A DNA stretch of 64,000 nt, taken from Pseudomonadota bacterium (lineage in GTDB: Bacteria > Campylobacterota > Campylobacteria > Campylobacterales > Sulfurospirillaceae). The stretch spans positions 1 to 64,000 of the forward strand of contig JAGDMU010000011.1 in the NCBI GenBank assembly GCA_017860615.1, in the 5' to 3' direction. The notes below the pieces were generated by a model, which was not told where the DNA came from, did no database searches, and worked only from the letters and a program-made list of their open reading frames with translations. Of the stretch, positions 6,807 to 15,397 are shown in pieces (within the stretch, counting starts at the first letter, position 1; every line of letters begins with the position of its first letter). The position numbers and the translations under genes are program-made.

Positions 6807-8588
6807 ATGGAACAATCTGACGCCAAAAAAATCAAAATCCTTTTCTTATTTGTTGTTGTTCTTATTGGATTTATTATATTCCTTGGAACGCTTTTCTATT
6901 GGGCAACCATTGATCGAAGATTACCCAAATTAGAGCACAGTGAAGTTAATCATGCCCTTCGTGGTAACATTATCAGCTCTGATGGTTTTAAAATCGCCAC
7001 CAGTCAAAAACTCTACAAAGCGCTTGTTGATACGCGCAACATTGACCCTAAAAAATTCGACCTTTTTGTAAAACTCTATTCGCTTTACAGTGGAGATGAC
7101 CCTAAAGCGGTTGCTGCAACACTCAAGTCAAATTCAGGCAGTACTGTTTTATCATACCGTATTGATTCGAAAAGTGCAAAGTACCTCCAAGAACTCTCTC
7201 GAAAGCTTTATAAACTAGGCGTTTTTAAAAGTTATGAAGACCCTAAAACAGGTGTGGCTTTTTTACATGGTCTTAGCGTCATTGAGAGTGGCGAAGATAG
7301 ACTCTATCCTTCTGTGGACTCTGTAACACCCATATTAGGTTATGTGAAGAAGACAGAGCAAAAAAATATTACAAAAACAACAGGTGTTAAAGGAATAGAG
7401 CGTTTTTATGAAGATAAACTCTCTTCGGTACAAGACTCTTTAATCATTGGTGCTCGTGATATTTCCAATGCGATTATTTTAGATGGGAATAGCATCTCAT
7501 CACGTCGTTTTGATGGTTATGATGTGCATTTGACTGTTTCGTTAAAAATGCAAAAGATCATTGAAAATGTTCTCGATAAACAGCAACAAACTTTGGATGC
7601 TAAAGAAATTATAGCCGCAGTCATTAACAGCGAAACAGGCGAATTTGTGACATTGGCGTCGAGTAATCGTTTTAATCCTGATTTAATTGAAAAAAAAGAT
7701 TATGGTGCTTTAAATATCTCAGCGATAGAGTATATTTATGAGCCAGGTTCCATCATGAAACCTATTACGTTTGCCTTGCTGCTTAAAGCAAATAAAATCA
7801 ATCCTTATGATATTGTAAACGTCTATGGCGGTAGCTATAAAATTGGTACTAAGGTTATTACAGATGAACATAAAGCGGATAAACTGAGTGCTGAGGATAT
7901 TATTGTTCATTCCAGTAACGTTGGAACAGCACTGATTGCTCAAAAGTTAGACGCCGTAGAGTATTATCAAGGGTTAAAAGATTTTGGCTTTTCTGTGAGA
8001 AGTGGGATTGATCTTCCTTTTGAACATCCTGGTATTATTCCCGCACTTAACCGTTTTAATTCACCCATTTATAAAGCAACCGTAGGGTATGGTTATGGCA
8101 TGAATGCTACGTTTATTCAAGTACTGAAGGCGTATAATGCGTTTAATAATAATGGACGTTTATTGACCCCATTTTTAGTTAAAAAATTGGTTTCACCTAC
8201 GGGCCAAGAGCTTTTCCCAGAAAAAAATCCTGAGCCTCAGGTTATTTCTGCAAGTGTTGCGAAACGTATGCAAAAAATTCTTATAAAAGTTGTTCAGCAA
8301 GGAACAGGTACGGGCACAAAGATGGAAGGCTTAGAAGTTGGCGGTAAAACAGGAACAGCACATATTGCTGAAGATGGTGTTTATGTCAAATCGTATAATG
8401 GTTCATTCTTTGGGTTTGCTAATGATAAAAAAAATAAATACACAATAGGCGTGCTTGTACGTGAAGCAAAAAAGAGAAGAGCCTATTTTGCAGCACAAAG
8501 TGCGGTGCCTGTCTTTAAAGAAATTGTTGAGAAGCTTGTTGATAACGGATATCTTACCCCTTCGTCTGAGATTCAACCAACTTTTTAA
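6807..8588 (+). CDS. ftsI: Class B penicillin-binding protein (PBP2/FtsI type)
   Basis: Membrane-anchored D,D-transpeptidase, 593 residues. One N-terminal membrane helix (residues ~9-32) is followed by the class B dimerisation region, starting with the LRGNIISSDG block, then a transpeptidase domain with SIMK (Ser315, Lys318), SSN (369-371) and KTG (514-516). All three active-site motifs are present, so it should be active and beta-lactam sensitive. It follows fliE by 12 bases; in several Campylobacterota this PBP sits behind flgBC-fliE. FtsI is favoured over the elongasome PBP2 on length, not proven. The 3' end overlaps convergent hemH by 35 bases. Confidence 0.9.
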   Translation: MEQSDAKKIKILFLFVVVLIGFIIFLGTLFYWATIDRRLPKLEHSEVNHALRGNIISSDGFKIATSQKLYKALVDTRNIDPKKFDLFVKLYSLYSGDDPKAVAATLKSNSGSTVLSYRIDSKSAKYLQELSRKLYKLGVFKSYEDPKTGVAFLHGLSVIESGEDRLYPSVDSVTPILGYVKKTEQKNITKTTGVKGIERFYEDKLSSVQDSLIIGARDISNAIILDGNSISSRRFDGYDVHLTVSLKMQKIIENVLDKQQQTLDAKEIIAAVINSETGEFVTLASSNRFNPDLIEKKDYGALNISAIEYIYEPGSIMKPITFALLLKANKINPYDIVNVYGGSYKIGTKVITDEHKADKLSAEDIIVHSSNVGTALIAQKLDAVEYYQGLKDFGFSVRSGIDLPFEHPGIIPALNRFNSPIYKATVGYGYGMNATFIQVLKAYNAFNNNGRLLTPFLVKKLVSPTGQELFPEKNPEPQVISASVAKRMQKILIKVVQQGTGTGTKMEGLEVGGKTGTAHIAEDGVYVKSYNGSFFGFANDKKNKYTIGVLVREAKKRRAYFAAQSAVPVFKEIVEKLVDNGYLTPSSEIQPTF

Positions 8589-9507
8589 TCATTTCTACAA
8601 AAGCTTCATCATCATTGGGACATGTTGCAACCAAATAACGCTCAAATCCTAAATGATGCGCTACTTCAGCATACTCAAGACTGAGTTCAAATTCTGTTTC
8701 AGAATTATCAATCGTAAATGAAATAGGCACAATCAACGCATTTTTATTGGTAAGTGATTTCAGTTTGTCTTCCAAGGAAGGCTCCAGCCATTTAACAGGT
8801 CCTAATTTGGACTGATAGGCAAGATGAATTGCTTTAAAATGAAGATTCTCTTCCTGTAAAAGTTTTTTTATAAGCTCCACATGCAATGTAATCTCTTTTT
8901 GGTATGGATCACCTTTATCGATGATTTTCTGAGGGAGAGAGTGTGCAGAGAAGATAAGCTCCATGTTTGATGGGTTTTGTTCTCCCAGAGCTTCTTTAAT
9001 CTTTTTAACCAAAAGTCGGTTGTAGTTATCATCTTCATAAAAACGTTCAATTAGACTAATTTTGCCCGCATACCCTAGCGTTTTTGCAACGTCTTCAAAG
9101 TCTTCAACAGAGGACTTCGTTGTTGTTGTAGAGTAGTGTGGATAGAGTGGGAGTAAAACAACCTCGTTAATCCCTCTTGTTTGAAGCTCACGAATGACAT
9201 TCTCACAAAAAGGGGGTGTGTAACGCATCGCAAACGTGACATAGTACTCTGACATCTCTTTTTGAAGCTTATCTACCAGTTTTCTAGTATAGCCAACCAG
9301 AGGCGATTTGCCTCCGAGTTTGGCGTAATTGGCTTGCGCTTTTTTGGTACGTGATGTTGTGATCATCAAAGCGATAAAGCGTCTTAAAAGTGAGCTTTTA
9401 ACGGTGATAATGTTTTTGTCATTAAACATATTGGACAAAAAGAGCTTGACTTCATCAAGGTTGTTAGGACCTCCCATGTTGAGGAGTACAAGCGCTTTTT
9501 GTGCCAT
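8554..9507 (-). CDS. hemH: Ferrochelatase
   Basis: Inserts ferrous iron into protoporphyrin IX at the last step of haem synthesis. The 317-residue protein has NMGGP at the N-terminus, AMRYTPPF near residue 95, LPLYPHYS after it and the catalytic FSAHSLP motif near residue 190. Start ATG 9507 abuts the end of the upstream oxidoreductase gene, so the two are probably one transcript. The stop lies inside the 3' end of the convergent PBP gene (35-base overlap). Confidence 0.95.
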   Translation of the reverse strand: MAQKALVLLNMGGPNNLDEVKLFLSNMFNDKNIITVKSSLLRRFIALMITTSRTKKAQANYAKLGGKSPLVGYTRKLVDKLQKEMSEYYVTFAMRYTPPFCENVIRELQTRGINEVVLLPLYPHYSTTTTKSSVEDFEDVAKTLGYAGKISLIERFYEDDNYNRLLVKKIKEALGEQNPSNMELIFSAHSLPQKIIDKGDPYQKEITLHVELIKKLLQEENLHFKAIHLAYQSKLGPVKWLEPSLEDKLKSLTNKNALIVPISFTIDNSETEFELSLEYAEVAHHLGFERYLVATCPNDDEAFVEMIKKLVESQTKG

Positions 9508-10407
9508 TTATGCCTTTCGTGAAGAGATGTCTAGGGTAATCATACTGTCTTCAATGGTACTTAAACCATGACGATCCCCCGTTTCAATATACTGTGCAAA
9601 GGCTTTATGTTCGCGAATCAAAGGCTCTTCTTTTTTAAGCATGATCTTGCGGATCACATAAGAGTTATTTTTTTGATACTCTGAGTACTCCGTCAAATCT
9701 TGTGCCATCAAGTCAGCTTCGTAGTAACCCTCTTTGGTTGCGACTTCAATAGTACGTTTTCTAAAGGGCGTTAACCAGTTGGTCGTAATGCTTGCAACGA
9801 TTTCGCCACTGAGTTGAAACGATAAAATGGCATTGTCTTCATGGTGATTATGAATTTTTTGTGATTTGTAAATAGAGACTTTTTCGATTTCATGTTCGGT
9901 AATGTAGCGAATAAGATCAATGTCATGAACAGAGAGGTCGGTTAAGATACCAACATCAGCGATGCGTGGAGGGAATGGTCCCACACGGGTAATGCCGATA
10001 CTGTAAATCTCTTTGCCCTCAAGCTCTTTTTTAAGTGCTTCTACAACAGGGTTGAAACGCTCGATGTATCCAACGCACACTTTTGCTTTGGCAATGCTCG
10101 CTGCTTCTAAAATAGCCGTTGCTTCTTCACAGTTGGATGCCACAGGTTTTTCAATAAAAAGATCTTTGCCTTTTGCTAAACATTTAAGTGCAACACTTTT
10201 GTGCAAAAAGGTTGGAACAACGATAACCGCTGCTTGAAAGTCTGCTTTCTCTAGCATCTCGTCAAGATCTGTGTAAAAAGGCTCATCGTACTCTCTGGTT
10301 TGTTGAATGTCACAGAGTGCAGTGAGTTGAAACTCTGGCAAACTTTTTAAAACTCTGTAGTGGTTTTGACCCATGGAGCCAAGACCGATTAGTGCTACTT
10401 TTACCAT
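9508..10407 (-). CDS. Gfo/Idh/MocA-family oxidoreductase
   Basis: NAD(P)-dependent sugar dehydrogenase of 299 residues, at the short end for the family. The Rossmann loop GLGSMGQNH is at residues 7-15, and the EKP motif (FIEKPVASN) lies near residue 93. Its neighbour is a DegT-type sugar aminotransferase three bases upstream, an arrangement like WbpB/WbpE or WlbA/WlbC, which oxidise and aminate UDP-GlcNAcA at C3. The acetyltransferase of that route is not beside it, so the exact sugar is uncertain. Immediately precedes hemH. Confidence 0.8.
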   Translation of the reverse strand: MVKVALIGLGSMGQNHYRVLKSLPEFQLTALCDIQQTREYDEPFYTDLDEMLEKADFQAAVIVVPTFLHKSVALKCLAKGKDLFIEKPVASNCEEATAILEAASIAKAKVCVGYIERFNPVVEALKKELEGKEIYSIGITRVGPFPPRIADVGILTDLSVHDIDLIRYITEHEIEKVSIYKSQKIHNHHEDNAILSFQLSGEIVASITTNWLTPFRKRTIEVATKEGYYEADLMAQDLTEYSEYQKNNSYVIRKIMLKKEEPLIREHKAFAQYIETGDRHGLSTIEDSMITLDISSRKA

Positions 10408-10410
10408 AAC

Positions 10411-11502
10411 TTATGCCTTAATTGCGTTGACAACAAAATCTTGTTGTTCAGGGGTCAAAAATGGACTCATTGGAAGACTCATGATCTCGCATCCAACTTG
10501 CTCGCTGATTGGGAAGTCGCCTTTTTTGTAACCAAGGTATGCGAGTGCTTCTTGCAAATGAAGCGGAATTGGGTAGTGAACCGCTGTTGGAACGCCTGCA
10601 TCGTTTAGTTTTTGCATAACGCTTTCACGATTTTTGACACGAATAGAATACTGTGCGTACATAGAGTTTCTATCGCTCATCACGGTTGGCGTAATCACAT
10701 CAGCGTCCGCAAGAAGTTTGCTATAACGCTCACCCACTTCAACGCGTTTTTTACATTCTGCTTCAAAATGGTTCATTTTAACATTTAAAATAGCTGCTTG
10801 AATCGCATCAAGTCTGCCGTTGATACCGATGTATTTATGCTCGTAACGTTTACCTTGCCCATGGTTTAAAAGAGATTTCATTTTTGCTGCAAGTTCGTCA
10901 TCGTTACAAAAAACGGCACCACCATCTCCATAACATCCAAGCGGTTTTGATGGGAAGAAACTGGTACAACCGATGGTGCTTAGGTTGCATGATTTTTTGC
11001 CTTTGTACTCTGCTCCAAAGCTTTGGCACGCATCTTCGATAACGACTAAATTGTGTTTTTTGGCAATAGTGTTAATCGCGTCCATATCCGCAACTTGCCC
11101 GTAAAGAGAAACTGGCATAATGGCTTTGGTTCTTGGGGTGATTTTTGCTTCAATAAGCTTTGGATCGATGTTGTACGTTGTCTCATCAATGTCAACAAAG
11201 ACAGGTTTTGCTTTTAAAAGTGCGATAGTCTCCGCTGTTGCGATGAAGGTAAAAGGGGTGGTGATAATCTCATCATCAGGTTGCACATCGATTGCCATAA
11301 GCGCGATTAAAAGAGCATCCGTTCCGCTTGAACATGCATAGGCGTATTTTGCGCCTGTGAATTTGGCTAGATTTTCTTCAAGTTTTGTTACTTGTGGTCC
11401 CATAATAAACTGGGTAGAACTTAAAACATCTAAAACTTCTTTGTTTATCTCTTCTTTGTAGGTTTCATATTGCGTTTTGAGGTCGATAAAAGGGATTTGC
11501 AT
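10411..11502 (-). CDS. DegT/DnrJ/EryC1-family sugar aminotransferase
   Basis: PLP-dependent aminotransferase acting on nucleotide-linked keto sugars, 363 residues. Visible marks are the N-terminal IPFIDLKTQYE, the cofactor-binding ACSSGTDALLIAL, the EDACQSFGAEYKGKK block and the PLP lysine in FFPSKPLGCYGDGGAV. It heads a unit with the Gfo/Idh/MocA oxidoreductase three bases downstream. By family the pair makes a 3-amino sugar for a surface glycan, with WbpE/WlbC as closest functional types; the substrate is inference. Divergent from the SDR gene, with about 106 bases between. Confidence 0.87.
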   Translation of the reverse strand: MQIPFIDLKTQYETYKEEINKEVLDVLSSTQFIMGPQVTKLEENLAKFTGAKYAYACSSGTDALLIALMAIDVQPDDEIITTPFTFIATAETIALLKAKPVFVDIDETTYNIDPKLIEAKITPRTKAIMPVSLYGQVADMDAINTIAKKHNLVVIEDACQSFGAEYKGKKSCNLSTIGCTSFFPSKPLGCYGDGGAVFCNDDELAAKMKSLLNHGQGKRYEHKYIGINGRLDAIQAAILNVKMNHFEAECKKRVEVGERYSKLLADADVITPTVMSDRNSMYAQYSIRVKNRESVMQKLNDAGVPTAVHYPIPLHLQEALAYLGYKKGDFPISEQVGCEIMSLPMSPFLTPEQQDFVVNAIKA

Positions 11503-11608
11503 CGTAGTACCTTTGGGTTAAAAATAGCCAATATTTTACTCCAAACATTCTTTTGCGAGGATAAAGTGTTGGTGTGCTATGGTTTTATACGTATTTTGGA
11601 GGTGATTT

Positions 11609-12295
11609 ATGAAAACCGTTTTAGTAACAGGTGTAGCACATGGCATTGGTAAAGCGATTGCTGAAAAACTGTCTCAACAGTATCGTGTTTTAGCGCTTGA
11701 TAAAGAAATTCCAACACATCATTTTTTTGAGCAATTTTACACGTGTGATCTTAGCAATGCAGAAGCACTTTACAAGACGATATCTATCATTCAAAAAGAG
11801 CACAAAACGCTCTATGGACTTATCAATAATGCAGGCATTTTTATTCATAAACCCTTAAATGAACAGAGTTTACAAGATTGGGAAAAGGTTATTGCGGTCA
11901 ATCTGACTGCACCGTATATTTTGTCGCAAGCGTTTGCGCCATGTTTAGAGCATGGACATATTATCAATATTGCCTCTACAAGGGCGTATATGTCGGAGTC
12001 TGGTACAGAGCCATACTCTGCGTCAAAAGGGGGCATTATCGCTTTAACCCATGCGCTTTCCATTTCACTTTCAGGCAAAGTTAGTGTCAATTCTATCAGC
12101 CCTGGTTGGATCAATACCGATGAAAGTTATGTGGCAACGGTTGAGGAAAAGGCATGGCATTCGAGTGGTAGGGTTGGAAAGCCAAGTGATATTGCGGAGG
12201 TGGTGGCATTTTTGTTGGAAAGAGAAGATGGGTTTATCACGGGAAGTGACTTTGTTGTCGATGGTGGCGTGACTAAAAAGATGGTTTATCCTTAG
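11609..12295 (+). CDS. Short-chain dehydrogenase/reductase
   Basis: Classical SDR of 228 residues. The NAD(P) loop TGVAHGIG is at residues 7-14, NNAG near residue 75, and the catalytic YSASK near residue 139; the C-terminal GSDFVVDGG block is complete. A strong GGAGGTG stands seven bases before the ATG. Substrate unknown; the acidic/neutral residue after the second strand (ALDKE) suggests NAD(H), a weak inference. The stop overlaps the opposite-strand 54-residue gene by four bases. Confidence 0.85.
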   Translation: MKTVLVTGVAHGIGKAIAEKLSQQYRVLALDKEIPTHHFFEQFYTCDLSNAEALYKTISIIQKEHKTLYGLINNAGIFIHKPLNEQSLQDWEKVIAVNLTAPYILSQAFAPCLEHGHIINIASTRAYMSESGTEPYSASKGGIIALTHALSISLSGKVSVNSISPGWINTDESYVATVEEKAWHSSGRVGKPSDIAEVVAFLLEREDGFITGSDFVVDGGVTKKMVYP

Positions 12296-12456
12296 GATTT
12301 TTTAAGTACCGTAGGATGACACAAATGTTTTTCATCTCTAGCGACGCGAGCGCATTTTTCACAGATGAATTTAGGTTTTGAGACGATCTTGAAAATTTTT
12401 TTAGCATATTTTTCGATGTCGTCTTTTTTCAGCCCGCATAACTTTTTGATTTTCAT
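12292..12456 (-). CDS. 54-residue CxxC protein, function unknown
   Basis: Very basic small protein starting MKIKKLCGLKKDD and carrying CEKC (Cys32, Cys35), a single Cys7 and a late LCHP, so four cysteines and two histidines could bind a metal such as zinc. The AAGGAGTG ribosome site six to seven bases before ATG is among the best in the window, which supports real translation. It overlaps the SDR stop tail-to-tail by four bases. I do not recognise a named family; a zinc-binding nucleic-acid protein is one possibility. No signal or membrane segment. Confidence 0.7.
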   Translation of the reverse strand: MKIKKLCGLKKDDIEKYAKKIFKIVSKPKFICEKCARVARDEKHLCHPTVLKKS

Positions 12457-12524
12457 GCTCACTCCTTCATTTTACATGCAATAGTGTAGCACGAAATCAA
12501 AAATAGTATGCTATAGAATGGCTA

Positions 12525-13085
12525 TTACACGGCGCCCATGATTTTTTTAGAACTTTCGCCTTTGTAGCTCAGTACCTCTTCGTAACTCATCACTTTTGCC
12601 GCACAGTCGGTCTTTAAAAGTCCGTCATAAAGCACTTCGATTTTCTTCTTGTTGTCGAGTTTTTTGAGTTCACTTTTATCGAGTCCAGAGAGGTCTAACA
12701 GCTCATTCCACACAGAGCTTTCTGCTAAAGAGTAGGCATTGATGGTGATACCTTCATAAACAAATGTTCCATTTTTATCTAAATCAGTCACATAGAGAAT
12801 GACCAAAGTTGCAGGGGTAAAAAATGCTTTATAACGCTCAAAAAAGGCTTCAAAGTGCAAAATACTCTCTAATTCAGCGGCAAAAAATGTGACGCTAGCC
12901 TCACTGGCAACCAATAAAACTTGTTTGGCTTGCACTTTAGGCGGTAAAATGCGATCAGGTGAGAGTTGCTTTCCCTCTTCAACGATTAAAGCACCTCTGT
13001 ATCCGACTAAGCCATTGCTTACCTCACCGTTGAAAGAGGGTTGCCATGCTAAATTATTCTCTTTGATATACTGCAGTATCGACAT
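12525..13085 (-). CDS. Unrecognised soluble protein
   Basis: I do not recognise this 186-residue protein. The frame extends to 13124, but ATG 13085 is preferred because AAGGA lies eight bases upstream of it. It is soluble, without signal or membrane segments, rich in Leu/Val/Lys, with alternating strand and helix patterns (QVLLVASEASVTFF, ATLVILYVTDLDKNG) and a single Cys. It lies alone on the minus strand between the 54-residue gene and the SIR2-TPR gene, with about 146 bases before the latter. Context gives no function. Confidence 0.6.
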   Translation of the reverse strand: MSILQYIKENNLAWQPSFNGEVSNGLVGYRGALIVEEGKQLSPDRILPPKVQAKQVLLVASEASVTFFAAELESILHFEAFFERYKAFFTPATLVILYVTDLDKNGTFVYEGITINAYSLAESSVWNELLDLSGLDKSELKKLDNKKKIEVLYDGLLKTDCAAKVMSYEEVLSYKGESSKKIMGAV

Positions 13086-13231
13086 GATGTATCCTTGATA
13101 TGTGTGATAGCAAGGGTTATACAAGAACTATTCCGTGAGGTTTGACAAGAAGAGGGTGTTTAAGTCTAGCGGAGGGGAAAATTAAAAATTTAACGTTGCC
13201 CCTCCATTAGCTTAGCTTTGTTTCATAAATT

Positions 13232-15253
13232 TTAAGGTTGTGTCTGTTTTTGTATCAGTTTTAGAAAGTCTTCATCTTCTTTAAAGTGTTTCCAATCCTC
13301 ATCATCCATTACAAAACTAGTTTTGATTTCTTTGTTTTTGAAACTTTTTTCAAGTACTTCCAAAGCTTTGTCTTTATTGCCTCTAATAGCATAAAGACAA
13401 GCTAAATTATAGGTTGAAGCCCCCATCTCTATAGCTTTATTTAACTTATCAAAGGCTTCAGTGAATAAAGCTTCCGCTCTATTGTGTTCTGAGATTTTAG
13501 CCAAAGTTGTAAGCGCACTTCCCCAATTATAAAATATCTTATCATCTTTAGGATTTAAGAGGGAAGCTTGTTTGAATTTATCAAACGCTTCTGTGAATAA
13601 AGTTTCCGCTCTATCGTGTTCTGAGATTTCAGCCAAATCAGTAAGCGCATTTCCCCAATTATAAAATATCTTATCATTTTTAGGATTCAAGAGGGAAGCT
13701 TGTTTGTATTTTTCAAAGACTTCTGTGAATAAAGTTTCCGCTCTATCGTGTTCTGAGATTTTAGCCAAAGTTGCAAGCGCACTTCCCCAATTTATCAAGA
13801 TAACATCATCTTTAGGATTTAAGAGGGAAGCTTGTTTGTATTTTTCAAAGGCTTCTATGAATAAAGTTTCAGCCCTATTGGGTTTTGAGATTTTAGCCAA
13901 AGTTGCAAGCGCACTTCCCCAATTCATCAAGGTAACATCATCTTTAGGATTTAAGAGGGAAGCTTGTTTGTATTTTTCAAACGCTTCTATGAATAAAGTT
14001 TCAGCCCTATTGGGTTTTGAGATTTTAGCCAAAGTTGCAAGCGCATTTCCCCAATTCATCAAGGTAACATCATCTTTAGGATTTAAGAGGGAAGCTTGTT
14101 TGTATTTTTCAAACGCTTCTATCAGTAAAGCTTCAGCCTTATCGTGTTCTGAGATTTTAGACAAATCATAAAGAGTACTCCCCCAATTTATCAAGGTAGC
14201 ATCATCTTTAGGATTTAAGAGGGAAGCTTGTTTGTAAGCATCTATGGCTTGTTCATACTCTTTTTGAGAAGCATAGGTATTGCCCATCAGAAAATAATCA
14301 ATAAATGTTTTATTTTCTATTGCTTGCATTTGGTCTATCTCTTGCTTTTCTGCTTCATTATAGCGACTCTCTAATTCTTGAAATCTCTTTTCAAAATTTG
14401 GTTTTTCCAATTTGAATTTATCTTTGATCAAGCTCATTATTTTATCAAAATCACGTTCTGAAACGTGCGTTTTTGTTGTTAAATGACTCCACCAGTCTTT
14501 TAGCTTTGAATTTGTTGGGGTATGGGTTCCTAACCAATAGACTTGGTCTATCCTTTTGCAGCCATTTAAGAGATGTGCGATGCTTTCATCGTTTCCTTTG
14601 TAGCCTATAAAAATCACTTTAGCATTGATAAATAACCCTTGAATGGCAATTCTTAAATCTTCAGGTATCTCTTTTGTTGTAGTTGCATTGTTAAAAGGAT
14701 GCAAATGGGCATCACCATGTATCTTAGTGATAAGCGGTGTATCATTTCGCTCAATAAATTTGGCTAAATCTTGATGTGTAATCACCAATGCTCTTTTGTT
14801 ACCACTATAAATAAGTGCATCTTGAATGAGATTGTCAAAGTTGGTTGTAATAACGGTATTAAATTGGCTTTTTTGCATCAATGCAGAAAGAACATAGTAC
14901 CCCAAACAAGGAGTTTTTCCTTCTGTAATGCGTTGAATCTCTTTTTGTTGTGTTAATGGTGTTGGAAATAAAGTTTCAAATATTTCAAAATAATATTTTC
15001 CAAAATCAATGCTGTCTTTTTGGCTTGCATCAATAGTATGTTCCTCATTGAATCTTTTGAATTTTGAATTTTGCTTTTCCAAATTTTCATACCATTCTTT
15101 GGCTAAATCACCCGCTAGCTTGATGCCAGAGCTTACGGAACATCCTGCTCCTAAGAAAAAAATATATTTGCTATCATGATTGCTTTGGGTGTCTTCGTAT
15201 ATCTCATCTACAAATTCTTCTAAATCTAAGTTTCTTTCTTGATAATGTTTCAT
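13232..15253 (-). CDS. SIR2-like / tetratricopeptide protein, candidate defence NADase
   Basis: 673-residue two-part protein. Residues ~28-290 are a SIR2-like domain: FLGAGCSVSSGIKLAGDLAK (33-52) is the NAD-binding GAG loop, TTNFDN lies at 136-141, and the catalytic-type His179 sits in KIHGDAH. Residues ~320-640 are tetratricopeptide-like repeats, six of them in a nearly identical 44-residue tandem array, then a diverged last repeat. SIR2-TPR and SIR2-STAND proteins in prokaryotes often deplete NAD on phage infection; this role is inferred from the architecture. It lies alone next to a mobile hairpin element, between unrelated genes. Start ATG 15253 with AGG upstream. Confidence 0.8.
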   Translation of the reverse strand: MKHYQERNLDLEEFVDEIYEDTQSNHDSKYIFFLGAGCSVSSGIKLAGDLAKEWYENLEKQNSKFKRFNEEHTIDASQKDSIDFGKYYFEIFETLFPTPLTQQKEIQRITEGKTPCLGYYVLSALMQKSQFNTVITTNFDNLIQDALIYSGNKRALVITHQDLAKFIERNDTPLITKIHGDAHLHPFNNATTTKEIPEDLRIAIQGLFINAKVIFIGYKGNDESIAHLLNGCKRIDQVYWLGTHTPTNSKLKDWWSHLTTKTHVSERDFDKIMSLIKDKFKLEKPNFEKRFQELESRYNEAEKQEIDQMQAIENKTFIDYFLMGNTYASQKEYEQAIDAYKQASLLNPKDDATLINWGSTLYDLSKISEHDKAEALLIEAFEKYKQASLLNPKDDVTLMNWGNALATLAKISKPNRAETLFIEAFEKYKQASLLNPKDDVTLMNWGSALATLAKISKPNRAETLFIEAFEKYKQASLLNPKDDVILINWGSALATLAKISEHDRAETLFTEVFEKYKQASLLNPKNDKIFYNWGNALTDLAEISEHDRAETLFTEAFDKFKQASLLNPKDDKIFYNWGSALTTLAKISEHNRAEALFTEAFDKLNKAIEMGASTYNLACLYAIRGNKDKALEVLEKSFKNKEIKTSFVMDDEDWKHFKEDEDFLKLIQKQTQP
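13493..14243 (-). repeat. Tandem 132-bp repeats inside the SIR2-TPR gene
   Basis: The segment GAGGGAAGCTTGTTTG recurs at 13559, 13691, 13823, 13955, 14087 and 14219, each exactly 132 bases apart. 132 bases encode 44 residues, so each unit is one TPR-like repeat and the frame is preserved. Units in the middle differ by only a few bases. The outer bounds given are approximate. Confidence 0.92.
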
Positions 15254-15397
15254 TGTAAAACCTAAAATTAAGATATTTCATTCAATTTTTATTATAGAGA
15301 AAGTTAACTTAGATAAGGAAAAAAAGAGCAAAAGTAGTTCATACTTTTCCTTTCATGCAAACCCTTAAACCCATTTTCTGTATAATCGCGCAACTGA
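15254..15397. other. Intergenic region upstream of the SIR2-TPR gene and the inverted-repeat element
   Basis: AT-rich non-coding stretch between the start of the SIR2-TPR gene and the inverted-repeat element. It should hold the leftward promoter of the SIR2 gene, for which I see no clear boxes, and the rightward -10 box listed separately. No RNA gene is recognised. Confidence 0.5.
15381..15386 (+). promoter_or_regulatory. -10 box, likely original promoter of the GH17 gene
   Basis: A perfect TATAAT preceded by TG-rich bases. The predicted transcript start (about 15393) lies a few bases before the left end of the inverted-repeat element. If the element is removed at its TA flanks, the box would lie about 33 bases from the GH17 ATG at 15583, a normal distance. 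Confidence 0.55.

Noticed and set aside
13704..14171. 155-codon open frame on the plus strand inside the SIR2-TPR gene
   Set aside because: It is the antisense of the 132-bp repeats; since the unit is divisible by three, an open antisense frame in one unit repeats in all. No start signal and a sequence made only of the repeated unit.
13493..14243. Regular repeats as a CRISPR array
   Set aside because: Unit of 132 bases is coding, continuous and without unique spacers; no cas genes.
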